Notes: generated from the letters alone by a model not told the origin. Shown: positions 31,820-44,354, numbered from the stretch's first letter. The stretch is 64,000 nucleotides of DNA from Ectobius pallidus (GCA_964059195.1 CAXKWD010000003.1:201772174-201836173); one strand, 5' to 3'. A program made the numbers and translations.

Positions 31820-32819
31820 TATACTTGCTGAATGTTAAATGTACTACATTTCGTATGCACTGTAGTATTTTTTGTATACATAAGTAACTCATCACTACTA
31901 TAAAGTTTGTATTTATTGCCCAAACTTTTAAAATTAAACTTCTTTCATGTAAAAGTGCAAAATCATTGCAGATGACTTATGATATTAGGTATTTAGCCTT
32001 TTTTTAAATTCAAATTAGTGGTGGGACACTCAAAATTGGATCAGGCCCTGATTTCAGGTACTTTGCACTCTGGGAAAAACTTAGTGTAACTGTCCCTTTC
32101 ACTTTTAAACCCCTACCCCAAACTTGTTTTAGTGTTAAGTTTGGGTTTTACCCAAATATTCCGATAACATTTTATTATCACAAGTAGTCCACAATAAAAA
32201 CGGCACAATAAAAATAATTTGTATTGCAATTTCATTTTTAAAAACATTCCTAAAAATCCTAAAATTATTTGTAATATGTAATATAGTCCATTTATGAAAT
32301 TTTACAATAATCTACTCTTATACAATTCAACGGCCCTAAATAGCGTGCTTGCTCGCTTGCCCGCTTCGTGAGACATCGGGTATACTCGGCGATGTTCGTC
32401 TCTCTCAGTGTAAACTTTCATGACGACTACAAAATTAGGTAAACCGCTATTATATAAGGTCTAAGTGAAATGAACACAATGAACAAATATTCTAATTTTA
32501 TTTTTACTTACAATTTTCATAGCTCTGAACCACAAACATTTTTAATAAACTGCCAGTGTAAATTTCTTAAAAATCCTGGAGTCAATTAATAATGGCGGGC
32601 GAAGCCGGGGACACCAGCAGTAAAATATTGATGGTTTAACTCTTGAAATATCGCTGATAATAATAATCCAAACAAACCATTCCTTCCCTTGAAACATTAT
32701 ATAATTTCTGAAAATTACACTGAATTTATAAAATAAAATTCATATCATATTCATGTCAATAAACAGTTGAGAAACAATACGTATTATGTGTTCACAGGTT
32801 TCTTTGGAACTGCATAATC

Positions 32820-33035
32820 GATTCTGATATCGTTTTCCCAGGGGGCGCTTTCTAATTTTAGAATGTACTCTGAAACCGGAATTTTAGCTGTTTCATTAAT
32901 ATTATTAATGGCTTAGTTTATGAACGATTCGTGTGCAAGTGTTAATAAATATAATGCTTTAATAATTATTATACTCTTAATTTTTAATTTTTAAATGAAT
33001 TATCGTGGGCGAAGCCACGGGCACCTCCTAGTACT
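32820..33035 (-). repeat. Head fragment of repeat family R2
   Basis: On the minus strand it reads CTAGGAGGTGCCCGTGGCTT, then CGCCCACGATAATTC and TATATTTATTAACACTTGCA, matching the start of 25667-26270. A related GC-rich end lies at about 32590-32625 and 39780-39950. Confidence 0.5.
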
Positions 33036-33593
33036 AATACATTTGGAAATAAAAAAAAACAATATGTTAAATTATATTTAATTATGTTCATTAAAAATAT
33101 GTATTAGGCCTAGTATTAAAAAAAAGTACCCCTTCAAAAATTTGCCACTCTTTCTAGGTTTGCCGCCCTGGGTAAATACCCAGTCTTCCCATTAATAAAT
33201 CAGGGCCTGAATTGGGTATAAGGAAGGTATTCATGTAATGTTTATATAAAAATGGGACATTCTTAAAATTTTTTAAAACCCCTGGGAAAATTCAGGAAAA
33301 AAGGGACAAAAGTTTCATCCACATAATTTAGTGAACATTCAAAATTTACCTTTGCTTCATGCACACGAATTATCCCAAACGACTTCTTAAATTTATTTTA
33401 ACAAGAAGTGCATTTCCTGCTGACAGTCATCGCATGATGAGCAAGTTTGCAACTTTCATTAATGTAACACAGAATACACTGGTCAATCGGAACCACAAAA
33501 AGTGGGACATTGAGCATCTCCAATAAAACTTCCCAAAAACGAGACTGTCCCTCGAAAGAGGGACAATTGGAAACCCTAGTACAAGGTTTTGGG

Positions 33594-33902
33594 GTACGCC
33601 GTAGCGTAGTGGTTGAGGCGCTGCGCTACAAACCGGAAGGTTGCGGGTTCGATCCCCGATGAGGTCATTGGAGTTTTTCAATTGGCCTAATCCTTCTGGT
33701 GGCACTATGGCCCTGGGGTCGACTCAGCCTCTAACAGAAATGAGTACCGGGAGTAATCCTGGGGGTAAAGGCGGCCGGTGCGTAAGGCTGACAACCTTAC
33801 CACCTTCATGTGCCGAATGTCTAAAAATCCGGGAGCCTCAACCTCCTGGAACCCTCTGCGCCTCCATGGCCTGTAATAGGGAACACTTTACTTTACTTTG
33901 TA
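33594..33902 (+). mobile_element. tRNA-derived SINE, family 2, full-length
   Basis: 13-bp target duplication ACAAGGTTTTGGG at 33581-33593 and 33903-33915. The tRNA-like head GTAGCGTAGTGGTTGAGGCG is followed by box B GGTTCGATCCCCG, the conserved family body (CAATTGGCCTAATCCTTCTG) and a CTTTACTTTA tail. It sits just after the end of a GGGAC-rich hAT-like right terminus (GGAAACCCTAG at 33570-33580). Confidence 0.9.
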
Positions 33903-34399
33903 ACAAGGTTTTGGGAGTTCGGAAATTTGAAAGTTTCGAGTCTTTTGAGTATTAGAAGTTCTGAAGCTACTTGAAATTCAGGTTTCTACACATTTCTAAT
34001 TCAAATACAGTCCACAATGTGACTTGGATAAGGTAAGGTTATTTCAAAACTAATTCCACAAGTTTCAATTCATTGTGTATTGATAATAATTACGGTATCT
34101 TTCTTGATGGTTTGCATAATTTAATTAATATGTATGATGTATTGTGTCATAATTTTTTATATAAAAATTAAAATATATTAATGTAAGCTTTATCCCCATT
34201 ATCCAAAGGGTTCAATGCCAGTCCCCCTCTCGAGTCCTCTTCAAGTGGCTTATACACCACTTCTCTGGGGATAAGATTATAGCACAGTGTAATCGTGTTT
34301 CTCCTTATGTCGTTTTTGTAGTAAATTTTACTTTCTTACTTACTCAATGGCAATAGACAATTCCTAAGGAAGCTAAAGGAATATTATCTATTTTATGGA

Positions 34400-34900
34400 A
34401 CACGGAGGTTCATTGCCGCGCTTACCTGAGCCCGCCATTCAACCCTATTCTGTGCTAATTCCATCCAACCATCCCTCACAAATCCCACTTCTCTTAAATC
34501 TATTCTACGTCTAGGTCTTCAAAGTGGTCTTTTCCCTTCGGGTCTCCCAGTCAATATTTTTTAGATAGACCGTCTTTCCTCCCCCATGCACGCAACATGT
34601 CCACCCCATTTCATCCTCCCTGATTTAATTACCCTTACTATATCCGGGGATGAGTACAGGCAAATACTCTCAATAAGTGTGTTTGGTACAGGTTATGAAG
34701 CTCGTCGCTATGCAGTTTTCTCCAGTCCCCATTTTCATCTCTCTTAGGCCCAAATATTTTTCCTAAGCCCCCTGTTTTCGAAGACTCTCAGATAATGTAA
34801 GGGGCCATGTCTCACATCCATGTAATACAACCGGCAGGATAATTGTCTTATAAATCTTTAATTTTAGATTTCTGTACAGAAGACGAGACGATAAGAGTTT
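34400..34900 (-). pseudogene. RTE-like reverse-transcriptase remnant, copy 1
   Basis: On the minus strand it repeats the sequence of 41690-42425: the region encoding CETWSLTLR...FENRVLRKIFGP-like residues, followed by SSPNIVRV and EW/RMRW-type C-terminal segments. Many stops and shifts. These match the C-terminus of arthropod endonuclease-reverse transcriptases. Confidence 0.55.
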
Positions 34901-35385
34901 CTGAACTGCATAAAATGAAGCATTGCCTGATTTTAGTCGACACTTAACTTCTACCTTAATATTATTTATTTCTATTCGTAGTAAATTGTAAAATATTTAA
35001 ATATATTACATCTATTATAAGGGCAAGTTTAGTTGATAAGGTTAATTCAACATTATACAAATAGCTTAAACATCTCAAAACTCCATTTAACTGTCATTTT
35101 CGTCTTTTCATGCAGAAGTTCTGATATGGTAATGTTTGAGTGAAGCAGAGGCAACCAAGGAAGAAAAATTTGAGCTATGAGTAGATGAGTAGAAACTATT
35201 TCTGGTTGCCTTGGAATAATTTAAAATCCGTTTATGCTATTTTTGTTTCTAAAAAAGCTACTTTAACATTTTTAACTTGGAAAGGGCATTCTCATATGCT
35301 TCTTGTACCACCGGTATTCCCATGAAATAATATTTATTTCATTTTTGTATTAGATAAAGTTGAGAATAAAACAAAACTGTATACA

Positions 35386-36282
35386 AAATAAAATCAGGTA
35401 AACTGATATAACAAAGTGCCAGAATGCTTTTTTTTAATCAGTTATAATTGCAATTATGATATGAAAAAATAAGTATTTTAAACAAATTGATTTCCAAGTT
35501 AAGCTCCAGATTAAATAATTAAGCAAGGTTTGCAGAAGAAAAAAGGTCTAGTTAAAAAAAAAAAATCAGATTAAAATCATCCAGCATCAGCAGAACTATA
35601 GTCAACAGATTTGTGATTTAGACTAATGACAATCGCACACTCACAGAAAAATAAAAAATAAAAAGACAAATTAGTCGGCTTCGGGATTTGAACCAAGGAC
35701 CTCCAGAATGTGAGTCCAAGGCATTCCCATCTCGGGCACCTCGCTCTATTTAATGGTCTAGTTTGATACGCAGATGTAAAGGAATAGTGTTATTTGTCAT
35801 AGCTAACTTCCAAAGCCGTATTTGGAGATTCTAAAACAATATGTTGTCATCATAACTGATTTGCATTTGATAAATTTATTCTTTCCAATACATCACCATA
35901 AAATAGACACTAAATTGTGTATTACTCCGGTACCGGTCAACCGATCTGGTCCAATACCAATAGTCTTCTTTCCATGGACGTTATAAATGAGTAGGCCTAT
36001 ATCAAGTTGAATAAAAATCCGATAAAGCGTATTTCAGTTATCGCTCCTTTTTAATACTATTAAAATAGGCACTAAATTGGGCATTACTCCGCTGCCGGTC
36101 AACCGATTTGGTCCAAAACGAATAAGGCTTCTTGCCATGGACGTTGTAAATGTTTATACCAAGTTTCATGAAAATCCGATAAAGCGTATTTGATTTATCG
36201 CGCGTACAGACACAGACAGACGGACTGACATTTTCCCGTCCCCTTACACAATCTCATAAAGTACCATTCTGGCACTTAATAA
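35386..36282 (+). mobile_element. TIR repeat family R1, copy 3, with tRNA-like insert
   Basis: Begins AAATCAGGTAAACTGATATA with CAAAGTGCCAGAATGC and ends AAGTACCATTCTGGCACTTA. Inside, about 35660-35760 is a minus-strand tRNA-like segment (TTGGTTCAAATCC). The internal block CCATGGACGTTATAAATG plus TCATGAAAATCCGATAAAGC occurs twice, so part of the body is tandemly duplicated. Confidence 0.65.
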
Positions 36283-36777
36283 TTTGTCACTCATTTATTT
36301 TATAATTACAGCTAACACTTTAAGAACTTCAAAACAAAAGTATTTCTAATAGAATGTTCCAAAAGCACAGGAATGTCTTGGATGGTCCTGCAGACCATAA
36401 AATAGAATAAAACACAGTCTATACTTTCGACTTAATGTACCTTTCCAAATGAATTCTCATTCCTTTACAGCTATTCAAAAAACAAACAAACAAAAACAAC
36501 TTTTTATTCAATTTTTCGTCTTTAACGTAAAAAAGAAGATTTTAGCAGAAACTAAATTTTCGCAAAAATCAGTCACATCTGTGATACATCGAGCATGTAC
36601 TTCTTGCTACATATCTTCGTTATATTTCGCGTTTATTGCTAATAAAAAACAGGCTCTGGTATTTGATAACTGGGGGTGGGGCGGGAGGCGAAGGTGGGGG
36701 GGGGGTATAGTTTTGCATTGCTTCAGGATTAATGTCTCAGTGAAAGTACAGGCAGCTCCAGTTAAGGTGGACACAGC

Positions 36778-36871
36778 ATGGCCGCCCTGTCTCTCCTGGG
36801 TCTACAGGTGGCCGTGATTGCCATCGCGACGGCGCAGGCCGCGAATCTCACTGACGTCAAGGATAACTCAG
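36778..36871 (+). CDS. First coding exon of an unidentified secreted protein
   Basis: ATG 36778-36780 opens a frame MAALSLLGLQVAVIAIATAQ then AANLTDVKDNS and meets the donor CAG|GTAGGA at 36872. The first 22 residues form a classic signal peptide with a small-residue cleavage site (AQA-A). Codon use is GC-richer than the surroundings. Just upstream is a G-rich run, a possible TATA (GGTATAGTTTT) at about 36705 and CTTCAG. Exon end is phase 1. No family can be named from 31 residues. A candidate acceptor (TTCCATTTTCAG) at 45103-45114 exists but is unproven. Confidence 0.5.
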
Positions 36872-37004
36872 GTAGGAAAACATCTGCTTGGATTTTTATA
36901 GGGTAGGGATGTCTGAAACGGGGTGCATTTAGCCTCATGATACCAACTGAGGAGCTATTTGAAAAAAAAAAGAACCTTTATAATGATAAAATATTTATAA
37001 CAAG

Positions 37005-37006
37005 AG

Positions 37007-37048
<42 letters not shown>

Positions 37049-37050
37049 TA
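37005..37050. repeat. (AAT)n microsatellite
   Basis: About 15 units of AAT/TAA immediately before family R1 copy 4. Confidence 0.8.
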
Positions 37051-37075
37051 TAATTATAATAATACTAGTAATAAC

Positions 37076-37583
37076 AATAAAATCAGGTGTAACAAAGTGC
37101 CAGAATGCTTTTGCTTTTATTTAATCCGTGATAATTGCCATTATGATTTGCAGAAAATAAGTTATTTTTGTTATCGATTTCCGAGTTAAGCTCCAGATAG
37201 ATTCATTAAGCAGGGCTTACGGAAGAACAAAGGTCTAGTTTGATAAGCATATGTGAAGGAATATTTAGGTAGTTTATTCGTCAACTTACAAAGCCATATA
37301 TGAAAACTGTGAAACAATATGTTGCCATGAGAACTGATTTGCATATGATCAATTCTGTCTAATAAATTACCATTAAAAAGGCACTAAATTGAGCATTACT
37401 CCGGTACCAGTCAACCGATTTGGTTCAATATCAGTAGACTTCTTCCCATGGACGTTATAAATGCGTATACCAAGTTTCATGAAAATCCGATTAAGCGTAT
37501 TTGAGTTATCGCGCGTACAGACAGACTACAGACATTTTCCCATCCCCACACAATCTCATAAAGTACCATTCTGGCACTTAATA
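37076..37583 (+). mobile_element. TIR repeat family R1, copy 4
   Basis: Begins AAATCAGGTGTAACAAAGTG and ends AAGTACCATTCTGGCACTTA. It shares the string CCATGGACGTTATAAATG with copies 3 and 5 and runs directly into copy 5. Confidence 0.65.
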
Positions 37584-38164
37584 AAATCTGGTAAACTGAT
37601 TAAACAAAGTGCCAGAATGCCTTTGTTTAATCAGTTATGACTGCAATTATGATATGGAAAAAATAAGATTAAAAAAAAACTTATTTCCAAATTAAGCTCC
37701 AGATTGATTCATTAAGCAGGGCTTACGCGTGAACAAAGGTCTAGTTTTTTTAATCAGATTAAAATCGTCCTGCATCAGCAGAACTATACAGATTTGTGAT
37801 ATCTTGACAAACGTACTCACATAAAAATACAAAAAAGAAATGTCAAATTGCCCGCTACGTGATATGAACCAGCGACCTCTAGAATGAGAGTCCAAGACGT
37901 TACCATCTCGTCCACCTCACTCAGTATAATGGTCTAGTTTGATAAGTGTATGTTATATTACCATAAAATAGGCACTAAATTGCGCATTAATCCGGTACCG
38001 GTCAACCGATTTGGTCCATTATCAATAGGTTTCTTCCCATGGACGTTATAAATGCATATACCAAGTTTCATAAAAATCCGATAAAGTGTATTTGTGTTAT
38101 CGCACGGACAGACATTTTCCCGTTCCCCAAACTATCTCATAAAGTACATTCTGGCACTTAATAA
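37582..38164 (+). mobile_element. TIR repeat family R1, copy 5, with tRNA-like insert
   Basis: Adjoins copy 4 head to tail. About 37850-37925 is a minus-strand tRNA-like segment (CGCTGGTTCATATCACG) equivalent to that in copy 3. Ends AAGTACATTCTGGCACTTA. Confidence 0.65.
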
Positions 38165-38183
38165 CGGTCACTCTGTGTATGTA

Positions 38184-38952
38184 CAGTCGGTCAAATAAAA
38201 AACGCCGGGCGATTTTTGATAAAGTATCACGAACGAGCATATGCGCATGTACAGGAAGACTTAAGGTTAGGTTCACACCGGCCTCTTGTCTGTCCATGTA
38301 TTTTCTTGATTATTTAGGCAGTTTTGTTCCAAAACAAACATGTATAGAAGGCTGTGGTATATCCCTCATATCCGCCATATTCTTGCATGGAAGTTCTTAT
38401 AATAATAAAGAATAAATTCGCGAGGAATATGTTTATTCCAGGAGCATTTTTTAAAGATTTTATTTTATAATACCGGTGTTTGTAGTGCAAAATCAATAAC
38501 TTACGCTCAACTTCTGCAACCAAACTAGCATCGAAATACGCGGCCGGCCAGATCCACGTTTCCTATGAAAACTTCCGGTCGCATTATAGTAAAGTTCCCA
38601 CCTCTGAGCTGCTCTTTCATAAATATGGAACCTTCTCACTGCTTCAGAGGCCGAAAAATGCAGGTCAATTAAAGCCCTAACTACACTTTCTCTCAAGCTA
38701 GCATTTGTATTTTGCGCAATGACACAAAGCAAAATGAATTATGACAATACATAAAGTTGAATATCGTGTGTTGCGCTTCCCGCGTTGTTCATTTTTCCCC
38801 TCGCTATTAATTTTTTCCCTTCTGTCGCATGGCCTCGTATGTTCCGAATATGAACTGTATTTTATGTTTTTTATAGGAAACTTGTGAACTAATGCGTTAA
38901 AACTTTAATTTTAACTGCATACGAGTCCCGACGTTTTTTATTTGACAGACTG
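38184..38952 (-). mobile_element. Tc1-like element, truncated, keeping the HTH domain
   Basis: Ends CAGTCGGTCAAATAAAAAAC and GTTTTTTATTTGACAGACTG are flanked by TA. On the minus strand 38493-38732 encodes LIDLHFSASEAVRRF then RKRGSGRPRIS, the helix-turn-helix and GRPR motif of Tc1-type transposases. The DDE domain is missing. Confidence 0.8.
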
Positions 38953-39164
38953 TACAAAGTAAGGTGTGACATATGAAATTTACAAACATCGACTTGATTG
39001 TAGTCAATGCCCTTTCTATTCAATATCAAGAAGGGCCGTAGTTTCTACTTGATGTATCTCCGTTACATGCTGTTTTAGCAAGTGTCCCCCTCCGCCCGAT
39101 ATTCATGTACTGTACCTTCTTTACTACTTTACTTTAATCAACAATAATAATTTCCTGAGTACCC

Positions 39165-39400
39165 TCTTCGGATTCCCAGATCCGGGTTCAATCCCCGGTA
39201 GGCCTACCTCCTAGAATTTTTGCAAAGTAAGAAGATGTGGAACGGGGTGCACTCCGCCTCATGATCACAACTAAGGATGTACTTGATAAAGAAGTAGCGA
39301 CTCCGGTCTCGGAAGCCATCAATAACAACCGTGGGAGTCGTCATGCTGACCACATACTCTCTAATCCTGCCATTTGTAACTTATATGTCGGATGGTAGGC
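39165..39400 (+). repeat. SINE fragment related to family 1
   Basis: Box B-like GGGTTCAATCCCCGG followed by ACGGGGTGCACTCCGCCTCA and CATGCTGACCACAT, matching the family 1 body in opposite orientation to 3280-3595. The tRNA 5' part is absent. Confidence 0.5.
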
Positions 39401-40159
39401 CTGTCTCACAAAGGATGTAGCGCCAAACAAAATCTACTACACGCAGAGATCTGAAATTTGAAACATAGATGGATTGAAAGGTGCCCGAATGCACCTTGAA
39501 GCCGGATTTTTAATTTTCTATTTCGTTCACGAGTTATGAGTGAAGAACTGGCAGAAAACTTGAAATGTTTGCGCTATCGAAGCATCAGTTTTCGGTAATA
39601 CATTTCAATTGTCAAATCAATTGCAGGTGGCTTTGCCTTTTCTTGTCATAACTTGGAAATAAAAGCATAGCGATTTTTTCATTATATCGCATGCAATTAT
39701 CGCTCGTTTCGATTCTGTGAGCTCACCCTGATCGATTCATTTGTTTATAATGTAAAATACAATAGAGGCTTTCTAATCGTGGAATGCACTCCAAAGCCGG
39801 ATTTTAAGCTGTTCCAGTGTACTCGTAATTATTAATCGTTTGGTTTATGAATGATTCTCGTGTTAGTGTTAATAAATATAAAGACTTAATTATTTAGCTA
39901 TTAATTTTTAGTCTTCGAATGCCGCGGGCACCTGCTAGTTGACAGCAACCTACTGTTGTTTTATACTATTATGTCTAGACTTTGTTTCAAGGGAATTGTA
40001 ATTAAATTGCCATGAAAGTACCGAGTTAAATGCTTGGCCATTCATAAAGCTCGGAGGAATAATTGCATGCTTAATTTATTCTACAATTACAAAGAAAATA
40101 AACAAATTAAATCGTTAATTTACGACTAAGTTAACTGTTGTTTTTCTCTAGTTCAGTAG

Positions 40160-40720
40160 CATAAAACCCGAGCTGGGATTTTAGGCTGTAAAAATCAGTT
40201 TTAGCCACCTAAAATAGGCTTTTAAAACAGGTAAATAGGCTTTTAAAAGAGAAAATAGGCACTTAAAATATGCTTAAAAAATGTGTAAACAGATAAAAAA
40301 TAGACTTTAAAATATTACAATATAGCCTACACTTAAACTGTAATATGGTCTTTTTTACTGCAAGAAACGTGGTATACCAATTCTTAACAGAATTAACTGC
40401 AAAATTAGGCATCTTGAACTATATTCACTTAAACAGATGTTCTTTCACTGGTGACTTGACACAGTAGTCCTTCCCCCTTAACTCCCCTTAATCCTCCCCC
40501 GTCAGTCAGGGTTGCTTTAGCGACAATTGTTTGGAATAATGAAGTTTCTGTGAAAAACCCACCTCTACTGTCTGCTTTTCATTGAGGGATGTCCATTATA
40601 AGATTCCACAAATTACAGAAGTTGAATTTTATTTTAAATGTACAAAATAGACAGTTTATGCACTAAAATAGTAAAATAGGCTCTAAAGGTACAAATAGGC
40701 ATTTTAGGACACTATAAAAC
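40160..40720. repeat. AAAATAGGC-rich hAT-like element (one end recognised)
   Basis: The left end GAGCTGGGATTTTAGGCTG resembles the CGGATTTTAAAGG-type termini nearby. The body repeats AAATAGGCTTTTAAAA, AATAGGCACTTAAAA and AAATAGGCATTTTAGG on both flanks. The matching right terminus and target duplication are missing, so it may be truncated. Confidence 0.45.
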
Positions 40721-41079
40721 TCTATAAATGTAAGTGATTTGTCATGAAACGTTCACATATTTAAAAATTTTCATGTTATTTCACAAGGAACAAAACAGGC
40801 ATTATGAAGTTTTTATGGAATATTCCAGGAGATACTCCGTAGGCGGGTTAAGCGGACATAGAAACAGCATTGTCGTGCCGGTTATGGCCCGCGGGCCGTA
40901 ATTTGGCCGGGTCTGCTATAGACGATGCCTGGTTGAAATCCCCTGACCAATGAACCCGAAGATTTTTTTGAATATTGGCTACTGGCAAAGGCGAATGCCG
41001 AATCTGGAATATACGAATTAATAATGTGCGTTGTGAATTAAAGAAGACTGGAAAGGTAGAGTCAAACACTGAAAAATGC

Positions 41080-41520
41080 AATGCCCTAGCCGGGATTTGA
41101 ACCAGGATCTTCTGCTCTCCGTGCCACCGCTCTAACATTGAGTTACCATGGTGTTGCCATGTTGGTGTCGGTTGGAGAATACCACCAGGCGTTCTCAATA
41201 TGAGATATCAAACTCGTAATTGCTTTTTAGACCCGGGCTTCATAGTAAACCACTAGTAGGTCACAGTGGATTCATAATTCTTTCACACTAGCCGTTTGTA
41301 GTCTAACGTGGAAAGGTGAAATAAGACTGAAAAATTCAATGCCATAGCCGGGACGGAGAATTCAATGCTGTACCGGCATGTTGCCATGGTAGCTCAATGG
41401 TAGAGCAGCGGCACGGAAAGCCAAAGATCCTGGTTCAAATCCCGGCTATGGCATTGCATTTTTTAGTCTGAATGTACCTTTCCACCTTAGCCTACACACG
41501 GCAGGTATGAAAGAATTATC
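41080..41520. repeat. Family 5 tRNA-like repeats, two opposed copies
   Basis: A minus-strand copy at about 41088-41160 and a plus-strand copy at 41383-41452 (GCCATGGTAGCTCAATGG, box B GGTTCAAATCC). Shared flanks GCCATAGCCGGGA and TAGCCTACACACGGC link them to 11463-12066. Anticodon stems carry mismatches, so these are repeats rather than tRNA genes. Confidence 0.6.
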
Positions 41521-41544
41521 AAACAAGGCTGGATTATCCACGTT

Positions 41545-41665
41545 TCTCAAGAGTTCTTTTAATTTTAATAGTTTGTAAATTATTTAAGATGAGACTGAAG
41601 ACATTTTTATGTAAAAACCCGTTTTATGATCTTAATACTTTTATTTTATTTTAATTGTATTGCAT
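41545..41665 (+). repeat. Jockey-like LINE 3'-end fragment
   Basis: AGACTGAAGACATTTTTATG followed by TAAAAACCCGTTTTATGAT matches the last codons and 3' UTR of the LINE at 14274-16125. Confidence 0.65.
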
Positions 41666-41689
41666 TTGTTCGTATGAAATTTGTCTGTT

Positions 41690-42425
41690 GGGCGATGACA
41701 TGAACACGATCGGGAGAAATGCAGAAAGTCTTTTCGATGCCTGCAGGAATGTTGGACTGGAAATTAATACTGTGTATGATCATGAAACGTCAAAATAATG
41801 CACTACAAAATATTAGAATAGCTGATAAAACATTCCAAGATGTGAAGAAATTCAAATATCTGGGATAATAATTAATTATACGTACAAAATAATAATATTA
41901 GATCTAAAGTAGAAGTTCAGTGTCAACTAAAATGAGGAAATACTTGTTTTTATGCAATTCAGAAACTTTTATCTTCTCATTTTCCAGAAATCTAAAAATA
42001 AACATTTATAAGACAATAATTACCTTGCCGGTTGTATTAGATAGATGTGAGACATGGTCGCTTACTCTTCGGAAAGAACATAATCTGAGAGTGTTCGAAA
42101 ACAGGGTGCTTAGGAAAATATTTGGGCCTAATAGAGATTAAAACTGCATAATGACGAGCTTCATGACCTGTACTCTTCACCGAATATAGTAAGGGTAAGT
42201 AAATCACGGAGGATGTAATGTTGCCCGCATGGAGAAGGAAAGACATGTCTCGAAAATATTGACTAGGAGAGACCATTTGGAAGACCTAGACCTAGGTGGG
42301 AGGACAATATTAGGGTAGATTAAAGGAAAGTAGGATTTGCGAGGGATGGTTGGATGGAGTTAGCACAGAATAGGGTTGAATGGCGGGCTCAGGTAAGTGC
42401 GGCAATGAACCTTCGAGTTCCATAA
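41690..42425 (+). pseudogene. RTE-like reverse-transcriptase remnant, copy 2
   Basis: Encodes, with stops and shifts, DDMNTIGRNAESLFDACRNV then GLEINT, FKYLGI, KTIITLPVVLDRCETWSLTL and LRVFENRVLRKIFGPNRD, then the C-terminal segments of an arthropod endonuclease-reverse transcriptase. Copies 34400-34900 (inverted) and 61320-61670 carry only the C-terminal part. Confidence 0.7.
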
Positions 42426-42646
42426 AATAGATCATATTCTTTTGGTTTGCTACTTCACAGTCAAGTGGAAAGGAACAGTTGATTAATAATTGTACATACA
42501 AATTGTAGCCTAAATGTAAAACTTGTAGCTTGTGTAGGGGTACAGTGTACGGCTCAGTGACCCAGGGTAACTTCACAATGGCCAATAAAAAAAAATTTAA
42601 AAAATCGTAAGTAACTATTGTATTTGTTTGTTATTTAAATTATTGC

Positions 42647-42983
42647 TAGAGTAGGATTACTCCCACAACGTCTCTGGCCTTGAAGACTAACCCAGCCAGC
42701 GAGCTTCTCGTTACCAAGATGCGCGGATTCGCTGCGCGTAAGATCAGTGAGGTACTGCTAGGCAGAGAGTAAAGATCATGCTGCATGTTGCCAGCGGTAG
42801 AAAATACTGTAATAGTTGAGTGGAGGGATAATGCCGCAGATACAGAGACAGACAACACGTGGAGTGGGATAGCCAATCAGGGTGCAGCTACCTCCCCTAG
42901 CCAGGAACTCTACGAGCGGTGAGACTCGCTCCTAAGGTATATACGTAAAAACCCAGAGACTTTGTGGAGGTAATCCTACTCTA
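42647..42983. mobile_element. MITE with ~30-bp inverted ends
   Basis: TAGAGTAGGATTACTCCCAC mirrors GGAGGTAATCCTACTCTA, continuing to CAGAGAC/GTCTCTG. No clear target duplication; superfamily not assigned. GC content is above the surroundings. Confidence 0.65.
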
Positions 42984-43237
42984 AATCCGTGTTCTCCTTC
43001 GAAAAGAGAGGTTAAGATGGTCAAAATAACAAGTAATTATATTTATCTTAGAGTAGTGTCCCTCAGGTTACAACATAGTTCGAAAACGGCTCTAACGATC
43101 TTTTTAAATTTTGTACCCTATACTGGCTAAAGTAGTAAAACCTAAATATTTTATTTGAAACTTTTTTCCTAAAAATTTTCTGGAGAGTAGTTATAAGCTA
43201 GCCATGCTCACGCTGCATCACTTGTTGGTATTATTAC

Positions 43238-43879
43238 TAGAGACCGGATTTTAAAGGGAATTCCTTTTTTTATACTTCATCACAAAATGTTATAAAATTG
43301 AACAGGACATTACTGAGTAAGTTTCAACTGCAAATGACCTGGTTTTAACGTCCCTTTTTTCCCTTTTTTAGGCTCATCTCCTTTTTTTTAGGAACTTTCC
43401 CTTTCCAGTACCTTTTCTGCTAATTTATTTTGAAAAATTCGTAAATTACCCAGTATTTGGTAATATGAAAACATTAAAAATTGTTTTCACTGATTTACCA
43501 TTGAAAAAATAATTCCTCCCAGCAGAATAGAGCGTTTCAGGGAAATCACAGGCTTGCCATTGACTAAGTTTCCCATTATAACAAGGTGGGGACATGGATT
43601 TCGTGTGCTATATTCCTCTGTGAGAATTTCAACAAGATCAAAAAAATTCTTCAGTCATTAGATGTTACAGAATCAGCAGCTGTAGAGCAAGCAAAGGCTT
43701 TACATAAAACAAACATGTATCTCTCTGTTGAATTTTTACACTCTCTTACTTTTATATCCCTTTTTTCCCACCTTTTTTAGCAATAATTTTCCCTTTTTTC
43801 CCCACCTTTTTTTGGCAATAATTTTCCCTTTTTTCGTCCTTTTTTGAGTGAAAATTTTCCCTTTAAAATCCGGTCTCTA
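43238..43879. mobile_element. hAT-type MITE with 8-bp target duplication
   Basis: Starts TAGAGACCGGATTTTAAAGG and ends with its inverse. Exact 8-bp duplication ATTATTAC at 43230-43237 and 43880-43887. The body is filled with TTTCCCTTTTTT repeats related to the terminal AAAGGGAATTCC. A short open frame (43586-43780) may be a transposase relic. Confidence 0.9.
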
Positions 43880-44299
43880 ATTATTACATCACATCACATC
43901 ACATTTATATCCTTCTTAATGGTAGAGGTAATAACTTCGTGGTCAGTTAATTTGACTTGGGGTTTCCTCATTCGCAAAGACAAACGCCGGACTTGTAGGA
44001 GTTGTTTACTTTCCATAACTCATCGCCACCTAATATCACAATCATTTAAAATGAATATCAGTCAAGATGTCACCGAAAAAAAGAAACAGATGCACACTAA
44101 TTAATTATTACAAGAACCTAATGGTACAACCATACATACTATATATGCAGTTAAAGCATGCATAAGAAGCTAACACAGTAGGCCAAATGTTATTAATCAA
44201 AAATAAAATAATTAGCTTAAATATAGATATAGATTACTAAAGTTTCTTCAGCAAAAATGAAAAAAAAGAGAAAAGTTTTAGTTAGATATTGTACTGTGT

Positions 44300-44303
44300 A
44301 GGT

Positions 44304-44351
<48 letters not shown>

Positions 44352-44352
44352 T
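44300..44352. repeat. Compound microsatellite C(n)-(CT)n-(CA)n
   Basis: About 13 C, then about 17 CT units, then CACACACAC. It lies just before the SINE at 44355. Confidence 0.85.
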
Positions 44353-44354
44353 CC

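Noticed and set aside
36449..36817. 122-codon frame overlapping the secreted-protein exon
   Set aside because: Different frame, no homology, and it runs through a G-rich tract; the ATG at 36778 with signal peptide and donor site is the better call.
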